From Eubacterium sp. (GTDB taxonomy: Bacteria > Bacillota > Clostridia > Peptostreptococcales > Anaerovoracaceae): a DNA stretch of 64,000 bases. Under the pieces are notes generated by a model that saw only the letters and a list, made by a program, of their open reading frames with translations, was not told the DNA's origin and did no database searches. The stretch lies in assembly GCA_017533915.1 (NCBI GenBank), contig JAFWHX010000004.1, positions 122,179-186,178 on the forward strand. The letters run 5' to 3'. This document shows positions 17,469 through 27,741 of the stretch, one piece after another. The position numbers were made by a program, and so were the translations under genes. Within the stretch, counting starts at the first letter, position 1. Every line of letters begins with the position of its first letter.

Positions 17469-19286
17469 CTAAATATCCAGGAACATTGGTAGTATCACAG
17501 GACTTCTGTGCGTCTTCTCGAATATGTATTTCCTTAGCGCATCTCTTGTGCTGTTCTTCAGGTAGTTCCAGTCGCTGTTACCTGATCCCAGACAATCCAT
17601 TATAGCATCTTCGCATACGGTCTTTGCCTCATCGATCAGATCTGCGTTCTCTTTTACATATACAAATCCTCTGGTGACTATCTCCGGACCGGCAACAAGC
17701 TCAAGCGCTGCTCTGTCGATCGCTGCTGATACGATAAGTATACCTGATTCTGACAGCGTCTTCCTGTCTTTAAGCACTATGCCTCCGACGTCCTCGGTTC
17801 CAAGTCCGTCTACCAGCACATCCTCAGCAGGCACCACATTCTGGAACTCGATAGCCTTCTTCTTATCGAGCGTCAGCTGGTCGCCGTTCTTTAAGATAAA
17901 TATGTTATCCGGCTTCATTCCGAGCTCTAATGCCAAGTCCTTGTGGCGCATCAGATGTCTGTGCTCTCCGTGTACAGGCATGAAGAACTTCGGCTTGATC
18001 AGCGAATGCATCAGTTTCAGATCTTCCTGACAGGCGTGTCCCGAAACGTGGATATCTGCTATATCGTTGTATATTACCTGTATGTCTTTCTCAAAAAGCT
18101 TATTGACTACTCTCGTTACGGTCTTCTCGTTTCCCGGTACAGGAGTAGATGAAAGAATGACCATGTCATTCTTCTTAAGCTTCACATCCTTATGGATGCC
18201 ATCTGCCATCCTTGTAAGAGCAGACATCGGCTCGCCCTGGCTTCCGGTCGTTATTATGACCAGCTTATCATCCGGTACCGTCTTTGTCTTGCTGATCTCC
18301 ACAAACTGTGTATCAGGAAACTTGAGGTATCCCAGATCTTTTGCAAGTGATACCACGTTCTCCATGCTTCTTCCGGATACGGAGAACTGTCTGCCGTATT
18401 TCCTCGCAAGATCTATTATCTTCTGCACTCTGTGAACATTCGATGAGAACGTTGCTATTATTATACGGTGCTTTGCATTAGCGAATATACCGTCAAGTGT
18501 CTTCCCTACGACCTGCTCAGACGGCGTATGCCCCGGTCTGAGGACGTTTGTGCTGTCGCACATGAGAAGATCCACTCCGCGGCTTCCGATCTCAGCAAGC
18601 TGAGCAAAGTCTATCGGATCACCATCGATAGGCGTGTAGTCTATCTTGAAGTCACCGGTATGGAATATCCTCGCCGCCGGCGTCTCTATGCAGAAGCAAA
18701 GTGAATCTGCTATCGAATGTGTAGTGCGTATGGCTTCTATCGTGAATTTGCCGACTTTGAACTTATCGCCGGCATTGATCGTACGAAGGTCTCCGTTCAG
18801 TCCTCTTTCATCCAGCTTATGCTGTATAAGCCCCAGCGCGAGCCTGGATCCGTAAACAGGTATATTTGCTTTTTCCAGGAGGAAAGGCACAGCTCCGATG
18901 TGGTCTTCATGTCCATGTGTTATGATCAGACCTTTGACTCTTTTCTGATTCTCTATCACATATGAAAGATCTGGTATAACCACATCCACACCGAACATGT
19001 CGTCTTCCGGAAAAGTCATTCCGCAGTCTACTATCAGGATCTGGTTCTGATATTCCAGAACCGTCATGTTCTTCCCGATCTCATCAAGACCGCCTATCGG
19101 GATGATCTTCATGTTCTCAGGTTTTTTCCTTGCCGGCTGTGGATTTGACTTTTCCTTTGTCTGCGTCCTGCCTGTCTTTTCCGGACTCTTCCTCGCAGGA
19201 CGCTGCACTACCCTCTCAGCGTGATGCTTTTCCTTCAGGCCGAGCCCCTTGACGACCTCCGATAAATCTGTTGTATTATCTCTCAT
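17469..19286 (-). CDS. rnj: Ribonuclease J with basic N-terminal extension
   Basis: RNase J is a metallo-beta-lactamase/beta-CASP nuclease with 5' exonuclease and endonuclease activity in mRNA and rRNA maturation. The zinc motif is HGHEDH (His124 to His129), the beta-CASP region has FHTGDFKID, ATFSSNVHR and HVSGHA, and the C-terminal domain is present. The typical RNase J N-terminus begins at Met59 here (KIIPIGGLDEIGKN); it is preceded by about 58 Lys/Arg/Pro-rich residues. The upstream ATG at 19286 has GAGG four bases before it and follows leuS by nine bases, so I keep the longer form. Confidence 0.95.
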   Translation of the reverse strand: MRDNTTDLSEVVKGLGLKEKHHAERVVQRPARKSPEKTGRTQTKEKSNPQPARKKPENMKIIPIGGLDEIGKNMTVLEYQNQILIVDCGMTFPEDDMFGVDVVIPDLSYVIENQKRVKGLIITHGHEDHIGAVPFLLEKANIPVYGSRLALGLIQHKLDERGLNGDLRTINAGDKFKVGKFTIEAIRTTHSIADSLCFCIETPAARIFHTGDFKIDYTPIDGDPIDFAQLAEIGSRGVDLLMCDSTNVLRPGHTPSEQVVGKTLDGIFANAKHRIIIATFSSNVHRVQKIIDLARKYGRQFSVSGRSMENVVSLAKDLGYLKFPDTQFVEISKTKTVPDDKLVIITTGSQGEPMSALTRMADGIHKDVKLKKNDMVILSSTPVPGNEKTVTRVVNKLFEKDIQVIYNDIADIHVSGHACQEDLKLMHSLIKPKFFMPVHGEHRHLMRHKDLALELGMKPDNIFILKNGDQLTLDKKKAIEFQNVVPAEDVLVDGLGTEDVGGIVLKDRKTLSESGILIVSAAIDRAALELVAGPEIVTRGFVYVKENADLIDEAKTVCEDAIMDCLGSGNSDWNYLKNSTRDALRKYIFEKTHRSPVILPMFLDI

Positions 19287-19295
19287 GATCCCTCT

Positions 19296-21785
19296 CTATC
19301 TCACGACAAAGTTCACGAGCTTGCCTGGGACAGCGATCGTCTTCACGATAGTCTTGCCTTCAAGAAGAGCCTTGACAGCATCATCGCTCTCTGCGATCTT
19401 CTGCATCTCTTCTCTATCTGTATCAGCTCCTATCGTCAGTTTCTGCTTGAGCTTACCGTTTATCTGAACGATTATCTCTATCGAATCCTGCTGAAGCGAA
19501 TCTTCATTGTATCCCGGCCATGCTGTGTCAGCTATTGCCGTATCCTTTCCGATAGATGCCCACATCTCCTCACAGATATGCGGAGTGAACGGTGACAGGA
19601 TCAGAATAAGCTTTTCGACAGCCTCTGTGTATAGCGGCTTGTTTACAGCTTTCACATTTTTATACTTGTACATCTCGTTCACGAGTTCCATGATGGAGCT
19701 TATGGCGGTATTAAAGTTGAATCTTCCGCCGACATCCTCGGAAACCTTTTTAACTGTTTTATTCAGAACATAATCAAGTTCTTTATCATCTTTACTTACA
19801 GGCTTTGCTTCGCCATCTTCCTGCCAGCCGCTCTCCGTGAAGTCATACACCAGCCTCCAGACTCTGTTAAGGAATCTGTAGCTTCCGTCTACTCCTTCAT
19901 CTGACCAGTCAAGCTCTCTGTCAGGCGGTGCCGCGAACAGTATGAACAGCCTTGCTGTGTCGGCGCCGTATTTCTCGAGTATCTCATCAGGAGATACCAC
20001 ATTGCCGAGCGACTTGCTCATCTTCAGGAATTTGCCGCTCGCAGGGTCTTCTTTACACACCATTCCCTGTGTGAGCAGGTTATCAAAAGGCTCTTCGTCT
20101 CTTGCAAGACCCATGTCGTGAAGAGCCATTTGGAAGAATCTTGAATACATCAGGTGAAGGATCGCGTGTTCAACTCCTCCGATGTACTGGTCTACTGTCA
20201 TCCAGTAATCTGACTTTTCCCTGCTGAACGGAGCCTCATCATTGTGAGGATCTGCATAGCGGAGGAAGTACCATGATGAATCCATGAATGTGTCCATCGT
20301 ATCTACTTCACGTGTTGCCTTTCTGCCACATCTTGGGCATGTGCAATCGCGGAAAGTCTTTGATGTAGTTAGCGGAGATTCGCCCTTTCCTGTGAATTCA
20401 ACATCTTCAGGAAGAATTACCGGAAGATTCTCTTCCTTCTCAGGCACCCATCCGCACTCATCGCACCAGATCATAGGGATCGGGCATCCCCAGTATCTCT
20501 GCCTGGAGATAAGCCAGTCTCTGAGCTTGTACATCGTCGTGGCGTGACCTCTTCCCTTTTCCTCCAGAAATTCGATCATCTTAGGTATCGACTCGAAGTT
20601 GTTCAGTCCGTTGAACTGTTCTGAGTTGATCAAAGTACCTTCAGCTGCAAATGCTTCCTTGAGATCATTTATATCTATGGAGTCATCATGTGGATCGACT
20701 ACAGGTATGATATCAAGTCCGAACTTCTTAGCGAAATCAAAGTCTCTCTGGTCATGTGCCGGTACAGCCATGATGGCGCCTGTTCCATATCCCATGAGTA
20801 CGTAGTCAGAGATGAAGATCGGGATCTCACGGTCATTTACCGGGTCCACAGCATATCTTCCGGTGAACACACCTGTCTTTTCACGGGTCGTGGAAGTTCT
20901 CTCTATATCACTGATATGCTGGACTTCTTCCTGATACTTCTTAACTGCGTCCTCGTATTCAGTTCCTGCGACCAGCTCGTCTACGAGAGGATGTTCAGGA
21001 GACATTACCATATATGTGCAGCCATAAAGTGTATCTGCTCTTGTTGTGAACACCTCAAGCTTCTTGTCGCTTCCCACTATATCGAAGAAGATGTTCGCGC
21101 CTGTGGATTTCCCGATCCAGTTTCTCTGCATGACCTTTACTTTGTTAGGCCATCCAGGCATATTATCGAGGTCGGCAAGCAGCCTGTCAGCATAATCCGT
21201 TATCTTGAGATACCACTGTGAAAGCTTTTTCTTTCCAACCGGTGTATGGCATCTTTCGCAGCATCCGTCCACTACCTGCTCATTTGCAAGTACTGTCTTG
21301 CAGCTCGGGCACCAGTTCACAGGATTCTCCTTCTTGTACGCGAGTCCTTTGTTATAGAACTGGATGAACAGCCACTGCATCCACCTGTAGTATTCAGGAC
21401 TGCATGTCTGCACTTCTCTGTCCCAGTCATATGAAAGACCGAGAGTCCTGAGCTGTGATTCCATCTCGTGGATATTATCCCACGTCCACTTTTCAGGCGG
21501 TATCCCGTGCTCGATAGCTGCGTTCTCAGCCGGAAGTCCGAATGAGTCAAAGCCCATCGGATGGAGGACGTTAAAGCCCTGCATCTTCTTGAATCTCGCG
21601 ACAACGTCTCCTATAGAATAGTTCCTGACGTGTCCCATGTGGAGCTTTCCTGAAGGATAAGGAAACATCTCAAGAACATAGTATTTCTCCTTGTTCTCAT
21701 CTTCCTCTACCTTAAAGCTCTTGTTTTCTTCCCAGTATTTCTGCCATTTGGATTCGATCTTCTGAAAATTGTATTTTTCTTCCAT
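19296..21785 (-). CDS. leuS: Leucyl-tRNA synthetase
   Basis: Class I synthetase of 829 residues. The HIGH motif is HMGH (residues 49-52 in [15 protein letters not shown]) and the KMSKS loop is [10 protein letters not shown] near residue 590. The CP1 editing domain has the threonine-rich [11 protein letters not shown] segment and [12 protein letters not shown]. Zinc cysteine pairs are seen at NWCPSCKT and GCCERCH, and again at CTCPRCG. It charges leucine tRNAs, two of which are encoded at 33.7-33.9 kb. Confidence 0.98.
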   Translation of the reverse strand: MEEKYNFQKIESKWQKYWEENKSFKVEEDENKEKYYVLEMFPYPSGKLHMGHVRNYSIGDVVARFKKMQGFNVLHPMGFDSFGLPAENAAIEHGIPPEKWTWDNIHEMESQLRTLGLSYDWDREVQTCSPEYYRWMQWLFIQFYNKGLAYKKENPVNWCPSCKTVLANEQVVDGCCERCHTPVGKKKLSQWYLKITDYADRLLADLDNMPGWPNKVKVMQRNWIGKSTGANIFFDIVGSDKKLEVFTTRADTLYGCTYMVMSPEHPLVDELVAGTEYEDAVKKYQEEVQHISDIERTSTTREKTGVFTGRYAVDPVNDREIPIFISDYVLMGYGTGAIMAVPAHDQRDFDFAKKFGLDIIPVVDPHDDSIDINDLKEAFAAEGTLINSEQFNGLNNFESIPKMIEFLEEKGRGHATTMYKLRDWLISRQRYWGCPIPMIWCDECGWVPEKEENLPVILPEDVEFTGKGESPLTTSKTFRDCTCPRCGRKATREVDTMDTFMDSSWYFLRYADPHNDEAPFSREKSDYWMTVDQYIGGVEHAILHLMYSRFFQMALHDMGLARDEEPFDNLLTQGMVCKEDPASGKFLKMSKSLGNVVSPDEILEKYGADTARLFILFAAPPDRELDWSDEGVDGSYRFLNRVWRLVYDFTESGWQEDGEAKPVSKDDKELDYVLNKTVKKVSEDVGGRFNFNTAISSIMELVNEMYKYKNVKAVNKPLYTEAVEKLILILSPFTPHICEEMWASIGKDTAIADTAWPGYNEDSLQQDSIEIIVQINGKLKQKLTIGADTDREEMQKIAESDDAVKALLEGKTIVKTIAVPGKLVNFVVR

Positions 21786-21825
21786 TGTCTTATCTCTTAT
21801 TTACCTATGAGCAATAACTTTCTTT

Positions 21826-22758
21826 CTATTCCTCGGTCTTTACCGCGACCGTCTCACAGTCTCCCCAGACTTTCTCCAGGTCATACTTATCTCTCATCCC
21901 GGCTGAGAATATGTTCACGATAATATCGCCAAAATCCAACAATACCCAGCCGGTATGTTTTCTTCCATCTGCCATTCTCTCGTTCTGTCCAAGCTCGGCC
22001 ATCTTGTCTTCCACATTATCTGCAAGGGATTCGGCCTGCCTGTCTGATCCGGCGCTCGCTATTACAAGATAGTCTGCAAAAGAAGACTTTTCTGCGATAT
22101 CGATCACCAGTACGTCCTGAGCTTTTTTTTGATCCAGAAGCTTTGCTGCTTCCATTGCAAGTTCTCTGTTATCCATTGCTTTTTTCTCTGTCTCTTCCTC
22201 TTTTAGTCTTTTTCTTAGTTCATTCATGAATTCTATACTGTCAGGGTCCATCTTCCGTCCTTTCAGGCTGAGGTAGTCCTCAGACCGCTCAAGAACCGCA
22301 AGACAGGCTTCATCAAGATCCTCATCTGCCAGCTCTCTCAGATAATCCACGGATGGATAATCTCTTGCCGGTTCTATTGCATCCGCCAGGAAGATCACCT
22401 TCTCAAGAACAGACATCCCGGCTCTTCCCGTCGTATGATAAGCGACAGCGTTCAGCATATCCTCGTCGGTGATCCCCATCTCATTCTTCATGTAGATCGC
22501 CGCTATCTTGCTGTGGGCGAGATCCGGATCATGTCTGTATTTTGGATCGAGGCCATATTTGTTTATACATTCTTCAATATGCTCGTCCGATGCTCGCCTG
22601 AACATGTCGTGATACAGTGAGCATGCTCGTGCTTTTTCCGGATCAGCTCCGTACTTCTTCGCAAGCCTGACAGACGTATCCCTGACTCCGTATGTATGTA
22701 TTCTTCTTTTTTCGGAAAAATTATCAGTTATGTATTGCTCTATATAATCCGTGTTCAT
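21826..22758 (-). CDS. Fused YqeK (diadenosine tetraphosphatase) and RsfS (ribosomal silencing factor)
   Basis: One uninterrupted 310-residue reading frame holds two proteins that are normally separate neighbours. Residues 1 to about 185 are an HD-domain YqeK: RRIHTYGVRDTSVRLA, the metal pair His50-Asp51 in YHDM, AHSKIAA, and AYHTTGRAGMSVLEKVIFLADAIEP. YqeK hydrolyses Ap4A symmetrically. From Met195 a complete RsfS follows (ELAMEAAKLLDQKKAQDVLV, SSFADYLVIASAGSDRQ, GWVLLDFGDIIVNIFS), a factor that binds L14 and blocks subunit joining. A Lys/Glu-rich linker (180-194) separates them, with no good ribosome site before Met195. The start overlaps nadD by 35 bp. Confidence 0.9.
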   Translation of the reverse strand: MNTDYIEQYITDNFSEKRRIHTYGVRDTSVRLAKKYGADPEKARACSLYHDMFRRASDEHIEECINKYGLDPKYRHDPDLAHSKIAAIYMKNEMGITDEDMLNAVAYHTTGRAGMSVLEKVIFLADAIEPARDYPSVDYLRELADEDLDEACLAVLERSEDYLSLKGRKMDPDSIEFMNELRKRLKEEETEKKAMDNRELAMEAAKLLDQKKAQDVLVIDIAEKSSFADYLVIASAGSDRQAESLADNVEDKMAELGQNERMADGRKHTGWVLLDFGDIIVNIFSAGMRDKYDLEKVWGDCETVAVKTEE

Positions 22759-23338
22759 TTATATACTTCTCTACTTCCGGGATGACCAGGCCTTCAAGAC
22801 TTTGCCCTTCCTGGATCTTCTGCTTGATCTGAGTAGATGAGATATCCAGCATTTTGTTATCTACTACTCTTATCGCAGTCCCATAGATCGTCGTATATCT
22901 TTCTATCCTGTCATTGAGCTCATCCATCCTGTATCCTGGTCTTGGAGCAAGGATCACCTGAAATTCCTCAAGTATGTCTTTGCCTTTGTACCATGACTCA
23001 AGGTTGAGAAACTGGTCAGATCCCATGATAAGCCAGTATCTTTCATATGGATGCAGCTTGTGAAGAGTCGTCAGCGTCCTGAACGTATATGACACACCTT
23101 CAAGATCGATCTCCAGCCTTGAGACTTCTATCTCAGGATCTCTTTCGGCCGTGAGCTCAGCCATCGCGAGTCTGTCTTCTTCGCTGGCCATTTCACGGCC
23201 GACTTTGAACGGACTCACCTTTGCCGGCATCAGGATGATCTTGTCCATCCCGCCGGATTCCAAAGACGCCTCAGCTATGCACAGATGACCCAGATGGATG
23301 GGATCGAATGTCCCGCCCAGGATACCGATATCACTCAT
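22724..23338 (-). CDS. nadD: Nicotinate-nucleotide adenylyltransferase
   Basis: NadD adenylates nicotinate mononucleotide, the penultimate step of NAD synthesis. The 204-residue protein has the nucleotidyl-transferase motif GGTFDPIHLGHL at the N-terminus and the ISSTQIKQKI motif near the C-terminus. The ATG lies in an 8-bp overlap with the end of aspS, and the C-terminus overlaps yqeK-rsfS by 35 bp. The nadD-yqeK-rsfS order is the usual one in Bacillota. A NAD kinase gene lies at 55.8 kb. Confidence 0.96.
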   Translation of the reverse strand: MSDIGILGGTFDPIHLGHLCIAEASLESGGMDKIILMPAKVSPFKVGREMASEEDRLAMAELTAERDPEIEVSRLEIDLEGVSYTFRTLTTLHKLHPYERYWLIMGSDQFLNLESWYKGKDILEEFQVILAPRPGYRMDELNDRIERYTTIYGTAIRVVDNKMLDISSTQIKQKIQEGQSLEGLVIPEVEKYINEHGLYRAIHN

Positions 23339-25106
23339 TCTTAATACTTATACCCAGCTCATCGAGCTGCTCCTGGTCAACGATATTAGGCGCATCGCTG
23401 ACGAGACACTCGGCGTTCTGATTCTTAGGGAACGCCATTACGTCTCTTATGCTGTCCTGCCTAGTAAGCAGCATGATGAAACGGTCGAGTCCATATGCAA
23501 GTCCGCCGTGAGGAGGTGCTCCATATCTGAATGCCTCCAGAAGGAATCCGAACTTTCTCATGCTTTCTTCCCTTGAGATCCCGAGAATGTCAAACATCTT
23601 CTGCTGCAGATCACGCTCATGTATCCTCAGGCTTCCTCCACCAAGCTCTACTCCGTTAAGGACGATGTCATATGCATCTGCTCTGACTGCCATAGGATCT
23701 GTATCAAGAAGAGGTATATCTTCGTCCTTAGGATGTGTGAACGGATGATGCATCGCTTTTACTTCGCCTGTTTCATCATCTTTCTCGAACATAGGGAAGT
23801 CAGTGACCCAGAGAAGGTCGAATCTGTCATTATCAACTATGCCCATCTGAAATGCGATATGTCTTCTGAGAAAACCAAGCGTATCGAACACGACCTTAGG
23901 CCTGTCTGCTGCGATCAGGATAAGATCGCCGGCTTTTGCGCCGAATTCAGCAGCGATCTGAGCAAGTGCGTCATCATCAAAGAACTTACCCACAGATGAT
24001 TTGAAGCCGTCATCTTCTACCCTTATCCAGACGAGTCCTTTTGCTCCATAGTGCTTTGACTCTTCAGTAAGTTTGTCAATGTTTTTCCTGCTGTACGCAG
24101 CAGAACCGCCAGGTACACAGATACCGCGCACATCTCCGCCGCTGTCAAGTGCATTCCTGAATACCATGAACTCAGTATCCTTGATCACTTCCAGTCCGCT
24201 GAGATCATGCAGCTCAATATCAAATCTCGTATCAGGCTTGTCTGATCCGTATCTCTCCATGGCTTCCTGCCACGGGATCCTTCTAAGAGGCAGCTTGACA
24301 TCGATCCCCATGAGCTCATGGAACACTCTCTTGAGAAAGCCTTCCTGAAGAGCCAGTATCTCATCCACGCTCATGAATGACATCTCTAGATCGATCTGTG
24401 TGAACTCAGGCTGTCTATCTGCTCTCAGGTCTTCATCCCTGAAGCACTTTACTATCTGGAAGTATCTGTCTGTTCCGCCGACCATAAGGAGCTGCTTGAA
24501 CAGCTGCGGTGACTGCGGGAGAGCATAGAACTCTCCTTTGGCTACCCTGCTCGGCACCAGGTAATCGCGTGCGCCTTCAGGCGTGGATCTTACCAGCATA
24601 GGTGTCTCGACTTCAGTGAATCCATTCTCATCAAAATAATCCCTGGCAAGCTTGCACACTTTGTGCCTGAACGACAGGTTCTTCTGCATCGTGGGCTTTC
24701 TGAGATCAAGATATCTGTATTTCAGCCTGAGATTGTCATCTACGTTGTCGTTATCCTTAACATAGATAGGCGGCGTATCAGCTTCAGAATAGATGATCAG
24801 GTCTGACGCAAGTACTTCGATGTCACCTGTCGGTATCTCAGGGTTCTTGGATGATCTTTCACGTACCGTACCCTTGATGCCGATGACATATTCGCTCCTC
24901 AGAGTCTTTGCTTTACCGAAAACATCTTCTGGTATACTATCGTCAAAAACCACCTGTGTGATGCCGGTCTTGTCTCTCAGGTCAACGAAAATAAGGCTTC
25001 CAAGGCTTCTCTGCTTTGCGACCCATCCATTTAATACTACTTCTTTTCCGATATCCTCTGATCTCAGGACACCATCCATATGTGTTCTTGAAAAAACTAT
25101 AGCCAT
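23331..25106 (-). CDS. aspS: Aspartyl-tRNA synthetase
   Basis: Class II synthetase of 591 residues with an N-terminal OB anticodon-binding fold (LNGWVAKQRSLGSLIFVDLRD), the class II motif 2 region (FQIVKCFRDEDLRADRQPEFTQ), a bacterial GAD insertion and motif 3 (GLAYGLDRFIMLL). I chose the ATG at 25106, four bases after AGGAG and 13 bp from hisS, over an in-frame start at 25127, because homologues begin near FSRTHMDG. hisS-aspS is a standard pair. Confidence 0.96.
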   Translation of the reverse strand: MAIVFSRTHMDGVLRSEDIGKEVVLNGWVAKQRSLGSLIFVDLRDKTGITQVVFDDSIPEDVFGKAKTLRSEYVIGIKGTVRERSSKNPEIPTGDIEVLASDLIIYSEADTPPIYVKDNDNVDDNLRLKYRYLDLRKPTMQKNLSFRHKVCKLARDYFDENGFTEVETPMLVRSTPEGARDYLVPSRVAKGEFYALPQSPQLFKQLLMVGGTDRYFQIVKCFRDEDLRADRQPEFTQIDLEMSFMSVDEILALQEGFLKRVFHELMGIDVKLPLRRIPWQEAMERYGSDKPDTRFDIELHDLSGLEVIKDTEFMVFRNALDSGGDVRGICVPGGSAAYSRKNIDKLTEESKHYGAKGLVWIRVEDDGFKSSVGKFFDDDALAQIAAEFGAKAGDLILIAADRPKVVFDTLGFLRRHIAFQMGIVDNDRFDLLWVTDFPMFEKDDETGEVKAMHHPFTHPKDEDIPLLDTDPMAVRADAYDIVLNGVELGGGSLRIHERDLQQKMFDILGISREESMRKFGFLLEAFRYGAPPHGGLAYGLDRFIMLLTRQDSIRDVMAFPKNQNAECLVSDAPNIVDQEQLDELGISIKNE

Positions 25107-25119
25107 ATATCTCCTGTCT

Positions 25120-26379
25120 CTATGCACGCTTTTTAAGTTCTTCTACTATTTCATCGATCGCGACTTCATTCTGCTCATGAGCATCCATGTCCTTGAGCTG
25201 AACTACACCGCGGTCTATCTCGTCGTCTCCGATAACGACCGTATATCTTGTGCCCAGTCTTGAGGCGTATTTGAGCTGTCCCTTGAGATTTCTCGCATTA
25301 AGATCCATCTGGGCAGATATGTCTGCCAGGTGAAGCTCATGAAGTATCTTCTGCCCAAGAGATTTTGCTCTGTCGCCCATAAAGGCAACGAATACCTTCG
25401 TAGGCTCTGGCAGAGGTATCTCGGCTCCGTTTGCTTCCATCAGAAGAAGCAGTCTTTCGATACCGAGGCCGAATCCTACTCCTGGAACAGCTGGTCCGCC
25501 GATCTCCTCGACAAGATTGTCATACCGTCCGCCTCCGCAGACTGTGCCCTGCGCACCTATCTTGTTCGATACGAATTCGAATGCAGTCTTAGTATAATAA
25601 TCAAGTCCCCTTACGATCTTCGGATCCACTTTATACTCAATGCCCATCGCGTCAAGGCCGTCTTTGACTTCTTCAAATGCCTTTCTGCAGTCGTCGCAGA
25701 GATAATCCAGCATGAGTGGAGCATCTGCTACGATAGCCTGGTCTTCAGGTGACTTGCAGTCGAGAATACGCATTGGGTTTCTCTCGAATCTGTCTTTACA
25801 TGTATCGCAGAGCTCATCATAGTGAGGTCTCAGGAAATCCTGCAGTGCCTTTCTGTATCTGGCTCTGCACTGAGGACATCCTACGCTGTTGATGTGGAGT
25901 TCCACGTCTTTTACGCCCATCTCATCGAGGAAATCATGCCCTATCGCTATGACGTCGCAGTCTGCGAGCATGTCAGGTGTACCGAAGATCTCCAGTCCTA
26001 CCTGGTGGAACTCGCGTAGCCTGCCTGACTGAGGCTTCTCATAGCGGAAGCACGGAATGATATAATATTCCTTTGTCGGCTGTACATCTGCAAACGTCTT
26101 CTGTTCTACAAAAGACCTTACTACAGGCGACGTTCCTTCCGGCTTCAGCGTTATGCTCCGTCCAGCGTGATCTTCAAATGTGTACATCTCTTTCTGCACG
26201 ATATCAGTCGTATCACCGACACCGCGGAGAAACAGCTCCGTATGCTCGAACATCGGGGTCCTTATCTCTCTGAATCCGTAGTTTCTGCATATCTTTCTGA
26301 AGCGCTCTTCGACATACTGCCATTTATAGATCTGATCCGGCAGGATATCCTTGGTTCCCTTTGGCGCGTTAGTCAGCAT
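25120..26379 (-). CDS. hisS: Histidyl-tRNA synthetase
   Basis: Class II synthetase of 419 residues. It starts with APKGTKDILPDQ, has motif 2 around PCFRYEKPQSGRLREFHQVGLE, the histidine-specific motif RGLDYYTKTAFEF and motif 3 GVGFGLGIERLLLLME, then the C-terminal anticodon domain. GGAGG lies six bases before the ATG. It overlaps the end of hemZ by eleven bases. Confidence 0.97.
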   Translation of the reverse strand: MLTNAPKGTKDILPDQIYKWQYVEERFRKICRNYGFREIRTPMFEHTELFLRGVGDTTDIVQKEMYTFEDHAGRSITLKPEGTSPVVRSFVEQKTFADVQPTKEYYIIPCFRYEKPQSGRLREFHQVGLEIFGTPDMLADCDVIAIGHDFLDEMGVKDVELHINSVGCPQCRARYRKALQDFLRPHYDELCDTCKDRFERNPMRILDCKSPEDQAIVADAPLMLDYLCDDCRKAFEEVKDGLDAMGIEYKVDPKIVRGLDYYTKTAFEFVSNKIGAQGTVCGGGRYDNLVEEIGGPAVPGVGFGLGIERLLLLMEANGAEIPLPEPTKVFVAFMGDRAKSLGQKILHELHLADISAQMDLNARNLKGQLKYASRLGTRYTVVIGDDEIDRGVVQLKDMDAHEQNEVAIDEIVEELKKRA

Positions 26380-27739
26380 TCTTGTCCTCCATAAAATAAG
26401 TGTTTTCTTTCCGTTCTATCATCTCGTCTATACGGCTTATGTATTCCTGATAGTTAGTTACATTCGGGATCCTGACGAGTCTGTTCGTCTCAGGGTAGTA
26501 TTTCTTCGATATACCGCCTGCTCCCATCGCCAGCGTGCTCTGATGCTCGTCCATGATCCTTACGTTATACAGGCATGCCTTGTCATCTCTGCAGTATCCG
26601 GTATTCTCCATAGCCCCGGCCATATGCTTCTGGCGGTACAGATAATATGGTCTGAAGCCTGCCCCGTCCAGCTTCTCGCGGGATAACGCAAGCATTGCTT
26701 TCACGGTCTCCGCAGCTCTGTAATGATACTGTTTATCTTCCTCATGAAGCCTGGATCCGCGCTTCACAGCAAGCGTATGCACTGTGATATTAGACGCTCC
26801 GATATCTATCATCCTGTCCAGCGTAAGCGCAAAATCCTGTTCATCTTCACCAGGAAGCCCGGCTATGATATCTGCATTGATGACATCAAAGCCTGCGGCG
26901 AGCGCTATACTGAAAGCTTTCTCGATATCTTCAGGTGTATGGCTTCTGCCTATCCTGTCCAGAGTCTCCTGCTTCATGGACTGCGGATTGATGCTGATCC
27001 TTTCAACGCCCATGTCTTTAAGCACAGCGAGCTTTTCTACGGTTATGGTATCAGGCCTGCCTGCTTCAACCGACAGCTCTTTTATTCTGTCTCCGAACGC
27101 TTTTCCCGTTTCGCCAAGCAGCATTCTCAGCTGAGAAGCGTCGAGAGTAGTCGGCGTGCCTCCTCCGATATATATTGATTCAGCAAAGCCACCTGTCTCT
27201 TCAAGCCTTCTTCCGACGTGATCGATCTCATGCAGCAGCACAGGCATATATCGCTCTATCTCTGTATCAGGTACCTGGTTTGACGCAAATGAACAATAGA
27301 GGCACCTGGTCGGACAGAACGGTATTCCTATATACACTCCGGCACTTTTTGCCTCAGCAGAGCCAAACAGCTGCTTCTGATACAGATACATATCTGTTAC
27401 GAGGTCTATCTTCTCATCAGACATGTAATAGAAATCGCTCAGGCGCTCTCTTGCTCCAGCCAGTCCTATGCTCTCAATGAGCTCTCCTGCAAGCTTCACG
27501 GGCCTTACTCCTGTAAGGGCGCCCCACTCCTGCTTTCTTCCCGTAAGATCACATAATCTTCTGTATATCTCACGCTTAACAGTATCCCGGTCTGAAGAGC
27601 CTTCAGTGTTGATCTGTATAACGTCTGCGGAATCCTCACCGGTTATCTCATAATAAGCAGGATCGATGAACTCGTCGATCAGCTCACGCATAAGCGAGAT
27701 ATTTACGTCACCGTGTATGTTGAATCTGTAATCTGCCAT
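26369..27739 (-). CDS. hemZ: HemZ-type radical SAM protein (coproporphyrinogen dehydrogenase-like)
   Basis: A 456-residue radical SAM enzyme. The cluster motif is CPTRCLYCSF (CxxxCxxC), followed by SIYIGGGTPTTLDA and the HemN-like segment VERISINPQSMKQETLDRIGRSHTPEDI. An N-terminal extension of about 140 residues precedes the radical SAM core, which is characteristic of HemZ rather than HemN or HemW. Oxygen-independent coproporphyrinogen oxidation is the annotated role, but activity of clostridial HemZ is poorly established, and no other haem genes are seen here. It starts three bases after the preceding hydrolase. Confidence 0.88.
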   Translation of the reverse strand: MADYRFNIHGDVNISLMRELIDEFIDPAYYEITGEDSADVIQINTEGSSDRDTVKREIYRRLCDLTGRKQEWGALTGVRPVKLAGELIESIGLAGARERLSDFYYMSDEKIDLVTDMYLYQKQLFGSAEAKSAGVYIGIPFCPTRCLYCSFASNQVPDTEIERYMPVLLHEIDHVGRRLEETGGFAESIYIGGGTPTTLDASQLRMLLGETGKAFGDRIKELSVEAGRPDTITVEKLAVLKDMGVERISINPQSMKQETLDRIGRSHTPEDIEKAFSIALAAGFDVINADIIAGLPGEDEQDFALTLDRMIDIGASNITVHTLAVKRGSRLHEEDKQYHYRAAETVKAMLALSREKLDGAGFRPYYLYRQKHMAGAMENTGYCRDDKACLYNVRIMDEHQSTLAMGAGGISKKYYPETNRLVRIPNVTNYQEYISRIDEMIERKENTYFMEDKNAD

Positions 27740-27741
27740 TC

